64,000 nucleotides of DNA from Candidatus Caenarcanales bacterium (GCA_020050435.1 JAGVKQ010000023.1:122710-186709), one strand, 5' to 3'. Positions 1-9,096 are shown, counted from the first letter of the stretch. The notes: generated from the letters alone by a model not told the origin. Translations and numbers: made by a program.

Positions 1-32
1 GCATGCGTTCTAACCAACTGAACTACGACCCC
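1..32 (-). tRNA. partial tRNA (5' half only, cut by window start)
   Basis: Read on the minus strand, this stretch gives a 7-nt acceptor strand GGGGTCG, then TA, a D-stem GTTC/GAAC enclosing the loop AGTTGGTTA, then G and the start of an anticodon stem CATGC. That is a canonical tRNA 5' half. The anticodon loop, T arm and 3' acceptor strand lie before base 1, so the amino acid cannot be assigned. A half-copy of a dispersed repeat begins about five bases upstream of its 5' end. Confidence 0.85.
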
Positions 33-36
33 GTAT

Positions 37-75
37 AAGTTGCAAGTTATAAGTTGTAAGTCTCAAGGAGAACTT
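37..75 (+). repeat. dispersed palindromic element, half copy A
   Basis: This stretch shares its layout and the core CAAGGAGAACTT with the left arm of the copy at 13907-13987 and with the copy inside 18131-18242. Only the left arm is present. It lies immediately upstream of the truncated tRNA. The rest of 76-232 holds a small perfect hairpin at 93-107 (TGGTAAA/TTTACCA) and nothing else I can recognise. Confidence 0.6.
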
Positions 76-232
76 AAAGCTTTAAATTGCACTGGTAAAT
101 TTTACCAAAGTAATATCAACGTCACTATTTTTTTAATCAGGATTCGGAAAGGCAAGGATTATTATAACTTAATTGATATTAGATAGAAGAAATTTAAGCC
201 AAATACCCATAATGAAATGTAATAACAATAGC

Positions 233-904
233 TTAAATACTATTATTTTCACAGACATCTGGTGTTAGATTGCTATTTTGATCTGCATTTAGAGCATTAT
301 ATAATCTGTCCAAATACTTATCTGTATTTTTCTTTACCACTAAAGCAATTTCACTTGGAATACATTGATTGTTAATTATAGGCTGTGACATTCCTCCGCT
401 ACTAGAAGAACCACTACCAGACATACCAGCCATAGTTCCTGCCATAGTAGTACTACAGCCTGCTCTTTCTGGGTGATGACCACAGATACATTTCACATCT
501 CCAGCCGTGCAGTGATGAAAAGCAATTTCAGCTTCTGGGCTTTCCTCTAATCTATTACCAGTAATAGCATCACACGATGTATTTAAAATATTTTCAATTC
601 TTTCACTAATAGCATCATAGTAAAGTTTCAAGATTTCAGCATTACATCCACCATCAGTTTTAATAAGTTTAATCAATGGTTCCCTATTAAAAGCTTTATA
701 GTTTATAAAATGCTCTGTTTGATATTTTTTTGTTTTTTTAATTTCATGATGAATACCGTTTAAAGCTTCTAAAGCTATCTGGTCCTGAATAAACTGGGGA
801 ATAGTGTTTGAGCTTTTCGCATGAATAGAAGTAGATTCTGATTTTACAAAAAAAGTGAAAATAATTGAGACTATGATTAAAAGAAGAGATGATTTGATTT
901 TCAT
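233..904 (-). CDS. hypothetical exported Cys- and Ser-rich protein
   Basis: This 223-residue protein has an N-terminal signal peptide: a short basic start, then a hydrophobic stretch to about residue 20, with a plausible cleavage after SIHA near residue 29. The mature part carries several cysteines, including a CxC-HH cluster near residues 138-150. A Ser/Gly/Met-rich linker with an SSSSGG motif follows at about 160-172. A GGAG ribosome-binding site precedes the ATG. I recognise no family. The Ser-rich linker recalls two other exported proteins in this window (5544-6503 and 9327-13892), so a cell-envelope or extracellular role is a reasonable inference. Confidence 0.7.
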   Translation of the reverse strand: MKIKSSLLLIIVSIIFTFFVKSESTSIHAKSSNTIPQFIQDQIALEALNGIHHEIKKTKKYQTEHFINYKAFNREPLIKLIKTDGGCNAEILKLYYDAISERIENILNTSCDAITGNRLEESPEAEIAFHHCTAGDVKCICGHHPERAGCSTTMAGTMAGMSGSGSSSSGGMSQPIINNQCIPSEIALVVKKNTDKYLDRLYNALNADQNSNLTPDVCENNSI

Positions 905-1019
905 AATTAATCTCCTAGATCCTTAGCTTGATTATATATAGTTTTGCTTTCTAGTTATTAAATTTGGATTTTATAACTTTACCTATAAGTAAAAACGTAA
1001 GAACCAACTCTAATTAAGC

Positions 1020-1025
1020 TATAAT
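1020..1025 (+). promoter_or_regulatory. -10 box upstream of exported protein gene
   Basis: A perfect TATAAT lies about 25 nt before the TTG start at 1051, with the ribosome-binding site AAGGAG between them. No good -35 hexamer is visible at 16-18 nt. Confidence 0.4.
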
Positions 1026-1050
1026 CTGATGTATAAAGGAGAAATAAGTT

Positions 1051-1590
1051 TTGAATATCCTTATCGCCATTGTACTTTTATTATCAAGCATTTTTACTGC
1101 AAATATTTCAATAGCTCAGGAAGCCACCCCTTCTCCCAGTCCAACTGACAACGGACCTTGTAAGGTAACCTTGAATTGTGGAGAAAAAGGGTTTCTTACC
1201 AAAGAAGAAATCAGAGCTTTTAATCCAAAATTATCACAAAAGAAAATAAACTATCTTTACAATCTTCAATTTAAATTTACGGACGTTTTCAAAAAAGAAT
1301 TTACTCGTGATGCAAGATTTTTTACAATTCCTAAAAGCGTTTGCACTGATTTCAACTGGACCATTAACACTGCAAATGGGTATTTAGTAAAGGACTCGGT
1401 GGATTTATTAAAAAGCTCAGGCAATACTGACTTTGACAACTATGTAATGCATATAGTACAGCTCTGTGAACCTTTTGAAGGTTTAGTAGATGATGTACCC
1501 AGTGGAAAATATTCTGAAGAAAAAATCAGATATATATTTAGCTACCTGATCTGCAAAAAAGAAAATGGCAAAGTTATAACTGTAAAATAA
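1051..1590 (+). CDS. hypothetical exported protein
   Basis: This 179-residue protein starts at TTG, supported by an AAGGAG ribosome-binding site about 9 nt upstream and by the signal peptide that follows (hydrophobic residues 3-20, likely cleavage after SIAQ/SIA). The mature region begins with a Pro/Ser/Thr linker (TPSPSP) and has five cysteines, so disulphides are possible. No family is recognised. Its stop codon abuts the ATG of the next membrane protein, so the two are very likely co-transcribed and translationally coupled. Confidence 0.75.
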   Translation: MNILIAIVLLLSSIFTANISIAQEATPSPSPTDNGPCKVTLNCGEKGFLTKEEIRAFNPKLSQKKINYLYNLQFKFTDVFKKEFTRDARFFTIPKSVCTDFNWTINTANGYLVKDSVDLLKSSGNTDFDNYVMHIVQLCEPFEGLVDDVPSGKYSEEKIRYIFSYLICKKENGKVITVK

Positions 1591-2046
1591 ATGTTTGAAA
1601 GTATATTAAAACCTAAAATAAAAAGAGTAGTTATCGTTTTATTTTTATTTTTTTATATTGATCTCATTCACATAATAAACGACTTCTTATGGGATAAAGC
1701 AAATAATTTTGCCGTAATAATTAGCCATGCTGAAGTAACAGAAAATGGACCTGTAATTCCTTTCTGGGCAGCAATGATACCTATATCCTTAGTAGCCCTT
1801 GCCACCATTATTTTTGTAGTTTTACTTTTTGCTACTTATTTTTATTTTCAGGATGACATAGATGTTGAAGAAGCTAAAATCTTACTAATTATCTCAGCCT
1901 TTCTAGTTGGCATAAAAAAAGTCTTTTGCCTTCATTGCATGCTTATGGGATCCATAGCAACATTATTCTTTTTAATTCCAGGGCTTTTTGGTGTAAGTGC
2001 AGCATCTTTCATAGCTAAACTTATAAAAAGAGTTAAAAGTGAATAA
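1591..2046 (+). CDS. hypothetical membrane protein
   Basis: This 151-residue protein has hydrophobic segments near residues 12-30, 52-85, 97-113 and 118-140, so three or four membrane spans are likely. An HCMLMG motif with a second nearby Cys (FCLHC) sits before the last span. The family is unknown. The ATG directly follows the stop of the exported-protein gene, which implies a two-gene unit acting at the membrane. Confidence 0.7.
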   Translation: MFESILKPKIKRVVIVLFLFFYIDLIHIINDFLWDKANNFAVIISHAEVTENGPVIPFWAAMIPISLVALATIIFVVLLFATYFYFQDDIDVEEAKILLIISAFLVGIKKVFCLHCMLMGSIATLFFLIPGLFGVSAASFIAKLIKRVKSE

Positions 2047-2052
2047 AGACGC

Positions 2053-2064
2053 TAGAATATATTT
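2053..2064 (+). promoter_or_regulatory. -10 box (TAGAAT) 6 nt before the ATG
   Basis: TAGAAT at 2053-2058 ends six bases before the start at 2065, and no ribosome-binding site is visible. A transcript from it would begin at or next to the ATG (see the leaderless finding). No convincing -35 box is seen. Confidence 0.35.
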
Positions 2065-2997
2065 ATGCGTATCGTAATTACAGGAGCAGCAGGTTTTGTA
2101 GGATCACACTTAGTGGATATGTTTTTATCCCTGGGTTATGAAGTAGTTGCTATCGATAATTTAATTACTGGAAAAAGAAGTAATTTAACAGTAAATAAAA
2201 ATCTTACTTTCTTAGAACAAAATGTTTATAAATATATTGAAGTAGAAGGAAAAGTGGATTGGGTTTTACATTTTGCCAGCCCTGCATCACCTATTGATTT
2301 CATGAAGTATCCTATTCCTATTTTAAAAGTAGGATCGAGCGGTACTATAAATTGTCTTGGTCTTGCTAAAGCCAAAGGTGCTAAGTTTTTTCTAGCTAGT
2401 ACTTCTGAAGTTTATGGAGATCCATTGGAACATCCACAAAAAGAAACCTATGTAGGAAATGTAGATCCTATCTCAGAAAGATCTGTTTATGATGAGTCAA
2501 AACGCTTTGCTGAAGCAGCGACTATGGCTTACCATCGTTTTCATAAAATAAACGTTAGAATTATCAGAATATTTAATACCTACGGACCCAGAATGAGACC
2601 TGAAGATGGAAGAGTGCTTTCAAACTTTATTACTCAGGCTATGACTGGAAAACCAATCACTGTTTATGGTGATGGCTCACAGACTAGAAGTTTTCAATAT
2701 GTCAGTGATCTCGTAAATGGAATCACAAAACTTATGGATGTAGAATATCAACTACCTGTAAACCTTGGAAACCCAAATGAGTTCACCATTTTAGAACTTG
2801 CAAACATTGTTAAAAAAATTACAAACTCAAGCAGTGAAATTATTTTTAAACCATTACCTGATGCAGATCCTAAACGCAGACGACCAGACATAAGCAGAGC
2901 TAAAGAAATATTAAAATGGGATTCAAAAGTCTCTCTTGAAGATGGTTTAAAGAAAATGATTGATTATTATAAGAGTATTGGTTTAACTAAGGTATAA
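2065..2997 (+). CDS. uxs: UDP-glucuronate decarboxylase-like NAD-dependent sugar epimerase
   Basis: This 310-residue short-chain dehydrogenase/reductase of the extended class would act on a nucleotide sugar in the cytosol. The Rossmann motif TGAAGFVGSH is at residues 6-15, the catalytic Tyr142-x3-Lys146 is in YDESK, and Ser/Thr at 112-114 lie in STSEVYGDP. The block EVYGDPxEHPQ...GNVxPI is typical of UDP-glucuronate decarboxylase (UDP-xylose synthase), whose product feeds surface polysaccharides. Length matches bacterial members. The start has no ribosome-binding site but has a -10-like box six bases upstream. A related dTDP-glucose or UDP-glucose epimerase activity cannot be excluded by sequence alone. 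Confidence 0.88.
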   Translation: MRIVITGAAGFVGSHLVDMFLSLGYEVVAIDNLITGKRSNLTVNKNLTFLEQNVYKYIEVEGKVDWVLHFASPASPIDFMKYPIPILKVGSSGTINCLGLAKAKGAKFFLASTSEVYGDPLEHPQKETYVGNVDPISERSVYDESKRFAEAATMAYHRFHKINVRIIRIFNTYGPRMRPEDGRVLSNFITQAMTGKPITVYGDGSQTRSFQYVSDLVNGITKLMDVEYQLPVNLGNPNEFTILELANIVKKITNSSSEIIFKPLPDADPKRRRPDISRAKEILKWDSKVSLEDGLKKMIDYYKSIGLTKV

Positions 2998-3004
2998 ACT
3001 AAGA

Positions 3005-4351
3005 TCAAACCCATACGCTATGAACATCCTTTAAGTTATTATCTCTAATTTCTTTTAAACCTTCTAAAAGTACATTTGCATGACTAGCAAGATGACTCAC
3101 ATTTAAATCACTTAGTGCTTGTAACATTCCAGGATTAGCACAAATTTCTTCCTGTATTAGTCTTTGACCAAGCAAAGAAACTTTATATGCAATGCTTGAA
3201 CCTGGCACATCTTTTGATGCTAGTGCTATCCCATAAAAATCAAAGACTCCCAGAGAAGCATACTCAGGGTTTCCATATCCTATTTGCTCTTCCATCTCAT
3301 CAATAAGTCCACAAAGGTGGCTAGCAAATTGATCAACTACTAATTTTTTCAACCCCGATTCTTTAATCATACCTAATTTTTGTTTTATTTTAGGATCATC
3401 AACTAGAAGAGCTTTAACATATCTTTCATCTTCTGTTAATCCAAAAACCTCATTTCCATTTTGAGTAATCCATTCATTAACTAAAATTTGATTTCTTGCA
3501 GCTGCAGTCTGTTTTTTGATTAACCTATTATAAGTAAAAACTGATGCATATAAAGAACGCTCTAGACCGAATTTCTTTACAACAGAAAGCTGAAAATTAG
3601 CAGGAGTTGTTATTAACTTATCTTGAACAAGCAAGCCTTGCTTAAGAGCTTCATCTCTATCTAACAATATATAATTTTCAAAGGTTTGAGAATTTACATG
3701 TGATTCATTTTGTTGACACACTGCATCTGCTAACCAAATAACATGGTCTACATATGCAATTTTTTGATGCCATGTTTTTCTTTTTATTCTAAAATCCATT
3801 ATCGTTGAAGCTTGGTTTTCTCTTGGATTTGCAAACAAACCCCAATTAACGGGCAAAAGAACTTGCTTCAAAAAATCTCCCCTAAGAACTGCCCATTTTT
3901 CTCTATCTATTTCTCGTAACTCTCCTGTATCAAAACTTGTAGTAAAATCTGGATTAACTTCTCTAGCTAAATCTACAACAGCATTAAAATCAACACTACC
4001 ATTCCAGTTAAATCCTAAATTTCTTGCTCCTGCTTTATACCTAGCTGCAAAAGCACTAACTTTTTCTAATCCACCAGGATTAAAATTTACAATCAAAGGA
4101 GGAGGAGCTGGATCATTACTTCCTACAGGAACAGCGTAAGTTTCATTTATAAATTTTGTTACTAAACCAGCAATTGCAGCAGGTGCTTCACCTTTTAACC
4201 CTCTTATTTGCTGCTTAACTGTTCTTCCATTAGGACTACCTAAGATAGACTCAAGAACATTATCGGTAAGCTGTTCAGTAGACACTTGCTCTAATTGAAC
4301 CAGCCTGCTTTTTAATGCAGTTAAATATGCTTGTTGATAAGTGATTTTCAT
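3005..4351 (-). CDS. hypothetical protein, unknown family
   Basis: This 448-residue open frame has normal composition and no signal peptide or membrane segment, so it is probably cytosolic. A proline run (APPPL) sits near residue 83, and the C-terminal half looks mainly helical. I recognise no catalytic motif or domain. It converges on the epimerase gene with only seven bases between the stops. The next gene upstream on the same strand encodes a Tat-signal protein that is also unknown. Confidence 0.7.
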   Translation of the reverse strand: MKITYQQAYLTALKSRLVQLEQVSTEQLTDNVLESILGSPNGRTVKQQIRGLKGEAPAAIAGLVTKFINETYAVPVGSNDPAPPPLIVNFNPGGLEKVSAFAARYKAGARNLGFNWNGSVDFNAVVDLAREVNPDFTTSFDTGELREIDREKWAVLRGDFLKQVLLPVNWGLFANPRENQASTIMDFRIKRKTWHQKIAYVDHVIWLADAVCQQNESHVNSQTFENYILLDRDEALKQGLLVQDKLITTPANFQLSVVKKFGLERSLYASVFTYNRLIKKQTAAARNQILVNEWITQNGNEVFGLTEDERYVKALLVDDPKIKQKLGMIKESGLKKLVVDQFASHLCGLIDEMEEQIGYGNPEYASLGVFDFYGIALASKDVPGSSIAYKVSLLGQRLIQEEICANPGMLQALSDLNVSHLASHANVLLEGLKEIRDNNLKDVHSVWV

Positions 4352-4468
4352 AAGAAATATAATGTTATCTTTTTTCCATATAAGATTTCATTAAATAAAT
4401 TTAATTTTGGCAAAGTTGAATTTGATTTCGTATTCTGTATATAGATTAAACCAAAGAAACTAATATTT

Positions 4469-5491
4469 TTAAATTACATTGGTTAAAGGAGCATATTGGT
4501 CTGAATTATTAATTTTTGACAAAGGTTTGGATATGGTTTTTTGTGCATCCAAAAACTCCAAAGCTGCTCTTAATTCTTCAATAACAGGAAAGCGATAAAT
4601 TACAGATAAAGGGTAAAAAGGTTTTTCACTTTCTTCACCTTTTTTCTCTCCCACTTCTAGTTTTATTTTACTTAAATCAAACTGGTCCATATCTGCATCT
4701 GTCATTCTCTCTATATTAGGATGTTTTAAAGATACACTTGAATGAGTCTCATTAACACTGTTAACTCTTCTAAAAGCTGAAGATTTATTACCTACTCTAT
4801 TTATTAAAGAACTTGCTGAAGTACCTTTAAGACTTCTAGCTGCTACACCTGCAGCATGTGAAACACTAACAAAAGCCTTATGCATAACAGAAAATTTACT
4901 TGAAAGGGCATCAAATAACATTCCAGCAACTTCATCAACGGAATGTGTTTGAAGTTCAGAACTACAATAATTTCCTCTACTGATAAAGTCTAGAACACCT
5001 GGATCATTAGTAAAAGTACTCCTATTTTCTTTAGTTCTATTATCGTGTGCATTTCTCATAGCAATCTCAAACAATCCTGCTCTTTCTCCATTATGAACTG
5101 GCATAGTATCAATCACTTCTTGTTTGGGATTAAAGAAATAACAAAGAGACTTAACAGCATCTTGATCTAATGGGGTTGAAGATTCGCTTCCTCCCTCTAA
5201 CATCGTAGTCAAATATTGACCGACCATATGAGATGCTTCAGGCAAATTGTCATTGGCTAAAAGTCCAGCACCCACTGTTAAATTATGCGAAATTGTTTCA
5301 GCATTAATATCTACTGCTCCAAGAGCACTTCTAATTAACGAATTGCTTGAAATTATAGGAGCATAGTTTAAAACTTTTGCTGCTAAACCTGAAACATCTC
5401 CGCCCAGAAGTGGAAGTGCTGCCCCACTAGTTTGTAAAAACTGTCTTCTTGTAGTCCCAGAAGCCTGTCCACATATTCTTAAAGGTGTCAT
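4469..5491 (-). CDS. hypothetical protein with twin-arginine (Tat) signal
   Basis: This 340-residue protein has TRRQFLQ at residues 14-20 followed by a weakly hydrophobic Ala/Leu/Gly stretch, matching the (S/T)RRxFLK twin-arginine export motif. Export in folded form is therefore likely. The rest shows no domain I recognise. The middle is Ser/Ala-rich and the region around 270-285 is highly charged (KKGEESEK). It is separated by about 120 bp from the unknown 448-residue gene downstream on the same strand. Confidence 0.65.
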   Translation of the reverse strand: MTPLRICGQASGTTRRQFLQTSGAALPLLGGDVSGLAAKVLNYAPIISSNSLIRSALGAVDINAETISHNLTVGAGLLANDNLPEASHMVGQYLTTMLEGGSESSTPLDQDAVKSLCYFFNPKQEVIDTMPVHNGERAGLFEIAMRNAHDNRTKENRSTFTNDPGVLDFISRGNYCSSELQTHSVDEVAGMLFDALSSKFSVMHKAFVSVSHAAGVAARSLKGTSASSLINRVGNKSSAFRRVNSVNETHSSVSLKHPNIERMTDADMDQFDLSKIKLEVGEKKGEESEKPFYPLSVIYRFPVIEELRAALEFLDAQKTISKPLSKINNSDQYAPLTNVI

Positions 5492-5543
5492 TAAAATAAA
5501 GTATACAATATGTTGCTTTCATATTGCAAGACAATTAAAAAGA

Positions 5544-6503
5544 TTACTTCTCTGCCTTTTTAATCTTCGCTTCTATTCTCTCTTTAATCATTATGGCTTC
5601 TGAAAGTAGCATGTTTGCTTTTGTTAAAGCCTGCGTAAATTCACCGTCAGTTATGGATGGATCAGTATTTGTAAATGGTTCTAAAGCCATGATGGCTTCA
5701 TTGTCATTAGCTTTAACTTCATCTATTTTAGATTGAATAGATGCCATGCCAATCATTGCATCACTACCTGAAAGCCTGTTACCTAAATCCTCCAAATCAC
5801 TTAATGATGACATCAATTCATCAATAGCCATAGATACAGAAACGGTTCCACCCATTGCAAGGGTTTTTATACTAATTAGTTTTTTTGCATCTTTTTCATT
5901 TGTTATTGCACTGGATATTACCTGACCATCAGTTAAGACAACACCAGAACTACTGACTACAGAGCCTGATGAAGATACTGAACCAGAAGATGATGTACTG
6001 CCGGATGAAGAGGTAGATGAAGAGGTACCATTATCACAGTTAAAAGTAGTGGTTATCATAAGTGTTGTACTGGCACTAGGAAAACCTGAACCAGGGACAA
6101 ATGAAAGTCCTAAAATGTCACCCATACCTGGATCAAAAGCAACCATAGTACTAGGATCAGTAACAGGAAAATTATTTATAGTTAAAGTCAAATTTCCATT
6201 TGCATCAAAAACAAAAATATCTCTACCTCCAGTTTCAAAACCATTTGCAGCAGGTCCTACTTCAAAGACAGAACCTGAAAGTCCTGGAGGTCCATCTAAA
6301 AGAAACTCTGGATTTGAACATCCACCAAAAGCATCGATAGCTCCCTGACTATTACTAAAAGGGAAAAAGCCAGGACCTGTAACGGTAGGATCATTTGGGA
6401 AAAAGACATCATTAAACTGTGCATTATTTTTGCTAAATACGCTTACTAAAACAAAAAGGAAAGCTACTGCCAATATTGCACTTTTAATGTTTAACTTTTT
6501 CAT
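5544..6503 (-). CDS. exported protein with Ser/Gly-rich linker and helical C-terminus
   Basis: This 319-residue protein has a clear signal peptide (basic MKK, hydrophobic residues 9-24) and a strong AAGGAG ribosome-binding site. The N-terminal part (about 28-160) is beta-rich with two Cys. Residues about 160-192 form a linker of repeated SSSG units. The rest (about 200-319) is helical and charged and could form a coiled coil. Family unknown. The SSSG linker also occurs in the 1521-residue secreted protein near its residue 1255, which suggests a shared surface-display architecture. Confidence 0.75.
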   Translation of the reverse strand: MKKLNIKSAILAVAFLFVLVSVFSKNNAQFNDVFFPNDPTVTGPGFFPFSNSQGAIDAFGGCSNPEFLLDGPPGLSGSVFEVGPAANGFETGGRDIFVFDANGNLTLTINNFPVTDPSTMVAFDPGMGDILGLSFVPGSGFPSASTTLMITTTFNCDNGTSSSTSSSGSTSSSGSVSSSGSVVSSSGVVLTDGQVISSAITNEKDAKKLISIKTLAMGGTVSVSMAIDELMSSLSDLEDLGNRLSGSDAMIGMASIQSKIDEVKANDNEAIMALEPFTNTDPSITDGEFTQALTKANMLLSEAIMIKERIEAKIKKAEK

Positions 6504-6636
6504 TGTGATCTCCTTGTTATAACTAAAACAAACTTTGTATATATTTTAGATTAAATTTCAAATACCAATTAAAAACTATAAATAACCGTAACAAATGTTC
6601 AAACTAATAAATAATTGCAATCCTAGTAGGCGTGAA

Positions 6637-7185
6637 TCATACAGCTTGAAAAGATATTTCTTCAATGCATGAGTTATTAGTAAGGTTTTGCCTTCTCAAT
6701 ACAGCAATTGCACTATTATGAAGCTCTGGTATGTTACTTTCACAACATTCTTCAATTACATAAGTAAAATAACCGTGGTCATACGTATCAAAAGCTGTAC
6801 TTAATACACAGGCATTAGTTTTTAACCCAGTTACATGTACTTCTTCTATTGAATTCTTTTTTAATATTTCAAGTACATTTGGAGAGCCTTTAAGAACTGA
6901 AGAAGTAGATTTTTCTACATGAACAGTTAATTTGTTTTTTAAAAGCTCAAGCAATTCATTATGAGTATGAAAATCTTTATCTTTTGGAAACTTTACTTTA
7001 GCCTGCCTATCCCAGATCGATCCCTCTTCTGCATGGAATACCGCTTCAATGTAAAGGTCATATTTTACATGGTTAATTAAATCTTTAATGTTAGAAATTA
7101 TGTACTTATTTTGTTCAATTATAAAAACAGGTTGTATATCTACAAGTATTAAAGCTTTTTTTCTATTTGAGTTGGGTATTTTCAT
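6637..7185 (-). CDS. isochorismatase-family cysteine hydrolase
   Basis: This 182-residue cytosolic enzyme belongs to the isochorismatase-like superfamily (nicotinamidase, isochorismatase, ureidoacrylate amidohydrolase). The catalytic triad is readable: Asp16 in LVDIQ, Lys92 in VEKST, and nucleophilic Cys126 in LKTNACVLST, where the cis-peptide region precedes the cysteine. The typical DxHxH zinc ligands of nicotinamidase are not obvious; AVFHAEEG (about 49-55) takes their place. Substrate cannot be named. Length is normal for the family. Confidence 0.85.
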   Translation of the reverse strand: MKIPNSNRKKALILVDIQPVFIIEQNKYIISNIKDLINHVKYDLYIEAVFHAEEGSIWDRQAKVKFPKDKDFHTHNELLELLKNKLTVHVEKSTSSVLKGSPNVLEILKKNSIEEVHVTGLKTNACVLSTAFDTYDHGYFTYVIEECCESNIPELHNSAIAVLRRQNLTNNSCIEEISFQAV

Positions 7186-7230
7186 TTTCTCTGTCCATTA
7201 TTCTAGCTTTAAAACAGCTCACATTAAAAA

Positions 7231-7434
7231 TAAAATACAAGAAAACAAAAAAAAGAAAAAGTTAGAATTACTTTTGGTGAACCAAATCATGCTGATGCAG
7301 CAGAGTTAATACCTAACGTTAAAAGAATAAGTAATACTGAGATAGAGTTTTCACATGGTGAAATGCCAGTATTATTTAAAGCATTTCTTGCTATGGGAGC
7401 TTTAGCTGCCTCCAGAGATGATGTACTTACATAA
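7231..7434 (+). pseudogene. possible truncated gene remnant
   Basis: The stretch between the isochorismatase-family gene and rplK (7186-7573) has no intact gene. From an A-rich run to a TAA at 7432-7434, one frame reads like ordinary protein (RITFGEPNHADAAEL and on to LAMGALAASRDDVLT), but there is no start codon or ribosome-binding site, and the A-run at about 7247-7260 could hide a frameshift. I read it as the tail of a broken gene. The remaining 7435-7573 should hold the rplK promoter and leader. A TTGACG at 7450 is a weak -35 candidate. Confidence 0.3.
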
Positions 7435-7573
7435 TTCATCAGCAAAACATTGACGTCATTACACCTAAATACATAGTTAAACATGGTAAATTATTACTCC
7501 GCACATTTACATTAGATAAGCGGCAAGTAGTAAATAGGCAAGGTTAGTAACCTCGCATTCAAAGGGAAAAGAA

Positions 7574-8014
7574 ATGGCAGCTCCAAAGAAAAAGAAAAAA
7601 CTTATAACACAAATTAAATTGCAAATCGAAGCAGGAAAAGCAAATCCAGCTCCACCAATTGGTCCAGCACTAGGTCAACATGGTGTAAACATCATGGGAT
7701 TCTGCAAAGAATACAATGAAAAAACAAAAGATAAACCAGGTCAAATCATTCCTGTAATTATCAGCGTTTATGAAGACAGATCTTTTGATTTTATTTTAAA
7801 AACACCTCCTGTTTCAGACTTAATTAAAAAGAAAATTAAGATTGAAAAAGGATCAGGTATTCCTAACCGTAATAAAGTTGGAAAAATTACCATGAAAGAA
7901 ATAGAAGAAATTACAAAAGAAAAAATGCCAGACTTGAATGCTCTTGATGTAAAAGCTGGTATGAACATTGTTATGGGTACAGCTAGAAGCATGGGCGTAG
8001 TAGTAGAAGGTTAA
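7574..8014 (+). CDS. rplK: 50S ribosomal protein uL11
   Basis: This 146-residue protein binds the GTPase-associated region of 23S rRNA. The N-terminal block [20 protein letters not shown] (about 13-32) and the C-terminal [13 protein letters not shown] ending ([12 protein letters not shown]) are diagnostic. A short lysine-rich extension (APKKKKK) precedes the conserved start. An AAAGGG ribosome-binding site precedes the ATG. secE/nusG, the usual upstream partners, are absent here, and rplA follows only after a 325-bp interval. Confidence 0.97.
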   Translation: MAAPKKKKKLITQIKLQIEAGKANPAPPIGPALGQHGVNIMGFCKEYNEKTKDKPGQIIPVIISVYEDRSFDFILKTPPVSDLIKKKIKIEKGSGIPNRNKVGKITMKEIEEITKEKMPDLNALDVKAGMNIVMGTARSMGVVVEG

Positions 8015-8018
8015 CCTT

Positions 8019-8213
8019 ATGATGAGAAGTCATTCTGTTGCTGCACATATTGGACAAAGACCAACAATGAGAAGTCATAATGCCAATGAGAAAAAAGTAG
8101 CAGTAAAGAAGAATCAAGGAAGAAGTGAAGGTGATGAAGGTTATAGATTCCAAAGCCTCGTAACAGAATTAGCGGAAAAAGGGATTTATAATATTGGAAA
8201 TGGTCTTGGGTAA
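8019..8213 (+). CDS. short basic ORF between rplK and rplA (doubtful)
   Basis: This 64-codon frame starts four bases after the rplK stop and is rich in Arg, Lys and His. A 12-bp direct repeat (8022-8033 and 8067-8078), spaced 45 bp, makes MRSH occur twice, 15 residues apart. I know no such gene between uL11 and uL1. It may be a small real protein, a relic, or chance coding in inserted DNA. Confidence 0.3.
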   Translation: MMRSHSVAAHIGQRPTMRSHNANEKKVAVKKNQGRSEGDEGYRFQSLVTELAEKGIYNIGNGLG

Positions 8214-8230
8214 GTAAAAGGATAAGGGGT

Positions 8231-8269
8231 AAGGTTTCTCTTGAAACTTACAACTTAAATCTTGAAACT
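8231..8269 (-). repeat. dispersed palindromic element, half copy D
   Basis: Read on the minus strand, this resembles the left arm of the element at 13907-13987 (AAGTTGTAAGTTTCAAGAG-like core). It lies in the rplK-rplA gap. A GGAGGG run follows at 8275-8280, but this is about 60 nt before the rplA ATG. A small palindrome CAATTC-AC-GAATTG also lies just upstream of rplA. Confidence 0.5.
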
Positions 8270-8339
8270 AAAAAGGAGGGTGGGAGAAGTAGAGGCAATT
8301 CACGAATTGACTTTAAATCGCTAAAACCACAAAAACAAA

Positions 8340-9071
8340 ATGGCAAAAATAACAAAAAAGCAAAAGCAAATCGCTGAGATTCTTGGTGATAAGGTAAATA
8401 AGGGATTAACTCCAGCAGATGCAGTTAAAACTTTAAAAGAAGTTTCATCTAAAGTAAAAAGTAAGATGGATCAAACTGTAGAATTAGCAGTAAGACTAGG
8501 AATAGATGCAAAACAAAGTGACCAACAAGTAAGAAGCTCAGTTTCATTACCAGGTGGCACAGGTAAAAAAGTAAAAATTCTTGTACTAGCAAAGGGTGAA
8601 AAAGTAAAAGACGCTGAAGCTGCAGGAGCAGATTTCGCTGGTTCAGAAGATTTAATAGCTAAGATTGAAGGCGGATGGATGGACTTTGATAAGTTAGTAG
8701 CGACTCCAGACATTATGCCTCAATTAGGTAAACTCGGTAAGATGCTTGGTCCTAAAGGACTTATGCCAAATCCAAAAGATGGAACAGTTACAGCAGATGT
8801 AGCAAAAGCTGTTAAAGATTTAAAAGCAGGAAAAGCAAGTTTCCGTGCTGAAAAAGACAGTGGAATTGTTCACGTACCGATTGGAAAAATTTCTTTTGAA
8901 GAAATAAAGATTTTACAAAATCTTTCTGCAGTAATGGAAGCTATAAATAAAGCTAAACCCAGTGGTGCAAAAGGAATTTATATAAAGTCAGTTTATGTAA
9001 GTACTACAATGGGACCAGGATTAAAAATTGATCTTGGAACATTGGATCAGCTTCATGAATATCACATATAA
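8340..9071 (+). CDS. rplA: 50S ribosomal protein uL1
   Basis: This 243-residue protein is the L1-stalk protein that binds 23S rRNA and helps release deacylated tRNA. Diagnostic blocks are [21 protein letters not shown] (about 127-147, split here only in description) and [16 protein letters not shown] (about 163-178). Length is slightly above the usual 230. No ribosome-binding site lies at normal distance; the nearest purine-rich GGAGGGTGGGAG run is about 60 nt upstream, which may instead belong to an L1-binding or leader structure. A terminator follows the stop, so rplJ-rplL are not part of this operon. Confidence 0.97.
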   Translation: MAKITKKQKQIAEILGDKVNKGLTPADAVKTLKEVSSKVKSKMDQTVELAVRLGIDAKQSDQQVRSSVSLPGGTGKKVKILVLAKGEKVKDAEAAGADFAGSEDLIAKIEGGWMDFDKLVATPDIMPQLGKLGKMLGPKGLMPNPKDGTVTADVAKAVKDLKAGKASFRAEKDSGIVHVPIGKISFEEIKILQNLSAVMEAINKAKPSGAKGIYIKSVYVSTTMGPGLKIDLGTLDQLHEYHI

Positions 9072-9096
9072 CCAACAGACATAAGCAAATAAAATT

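Noticed and set aside
6049..6348. Open frame opposite the exported Ser-rich protein gene
   Set aside because: It is antisense to a well-supported gene with signal peptide and ribosome-binding site; its Pro/Ser composition simply mirrors the Gly/Ser codons of the other strand.
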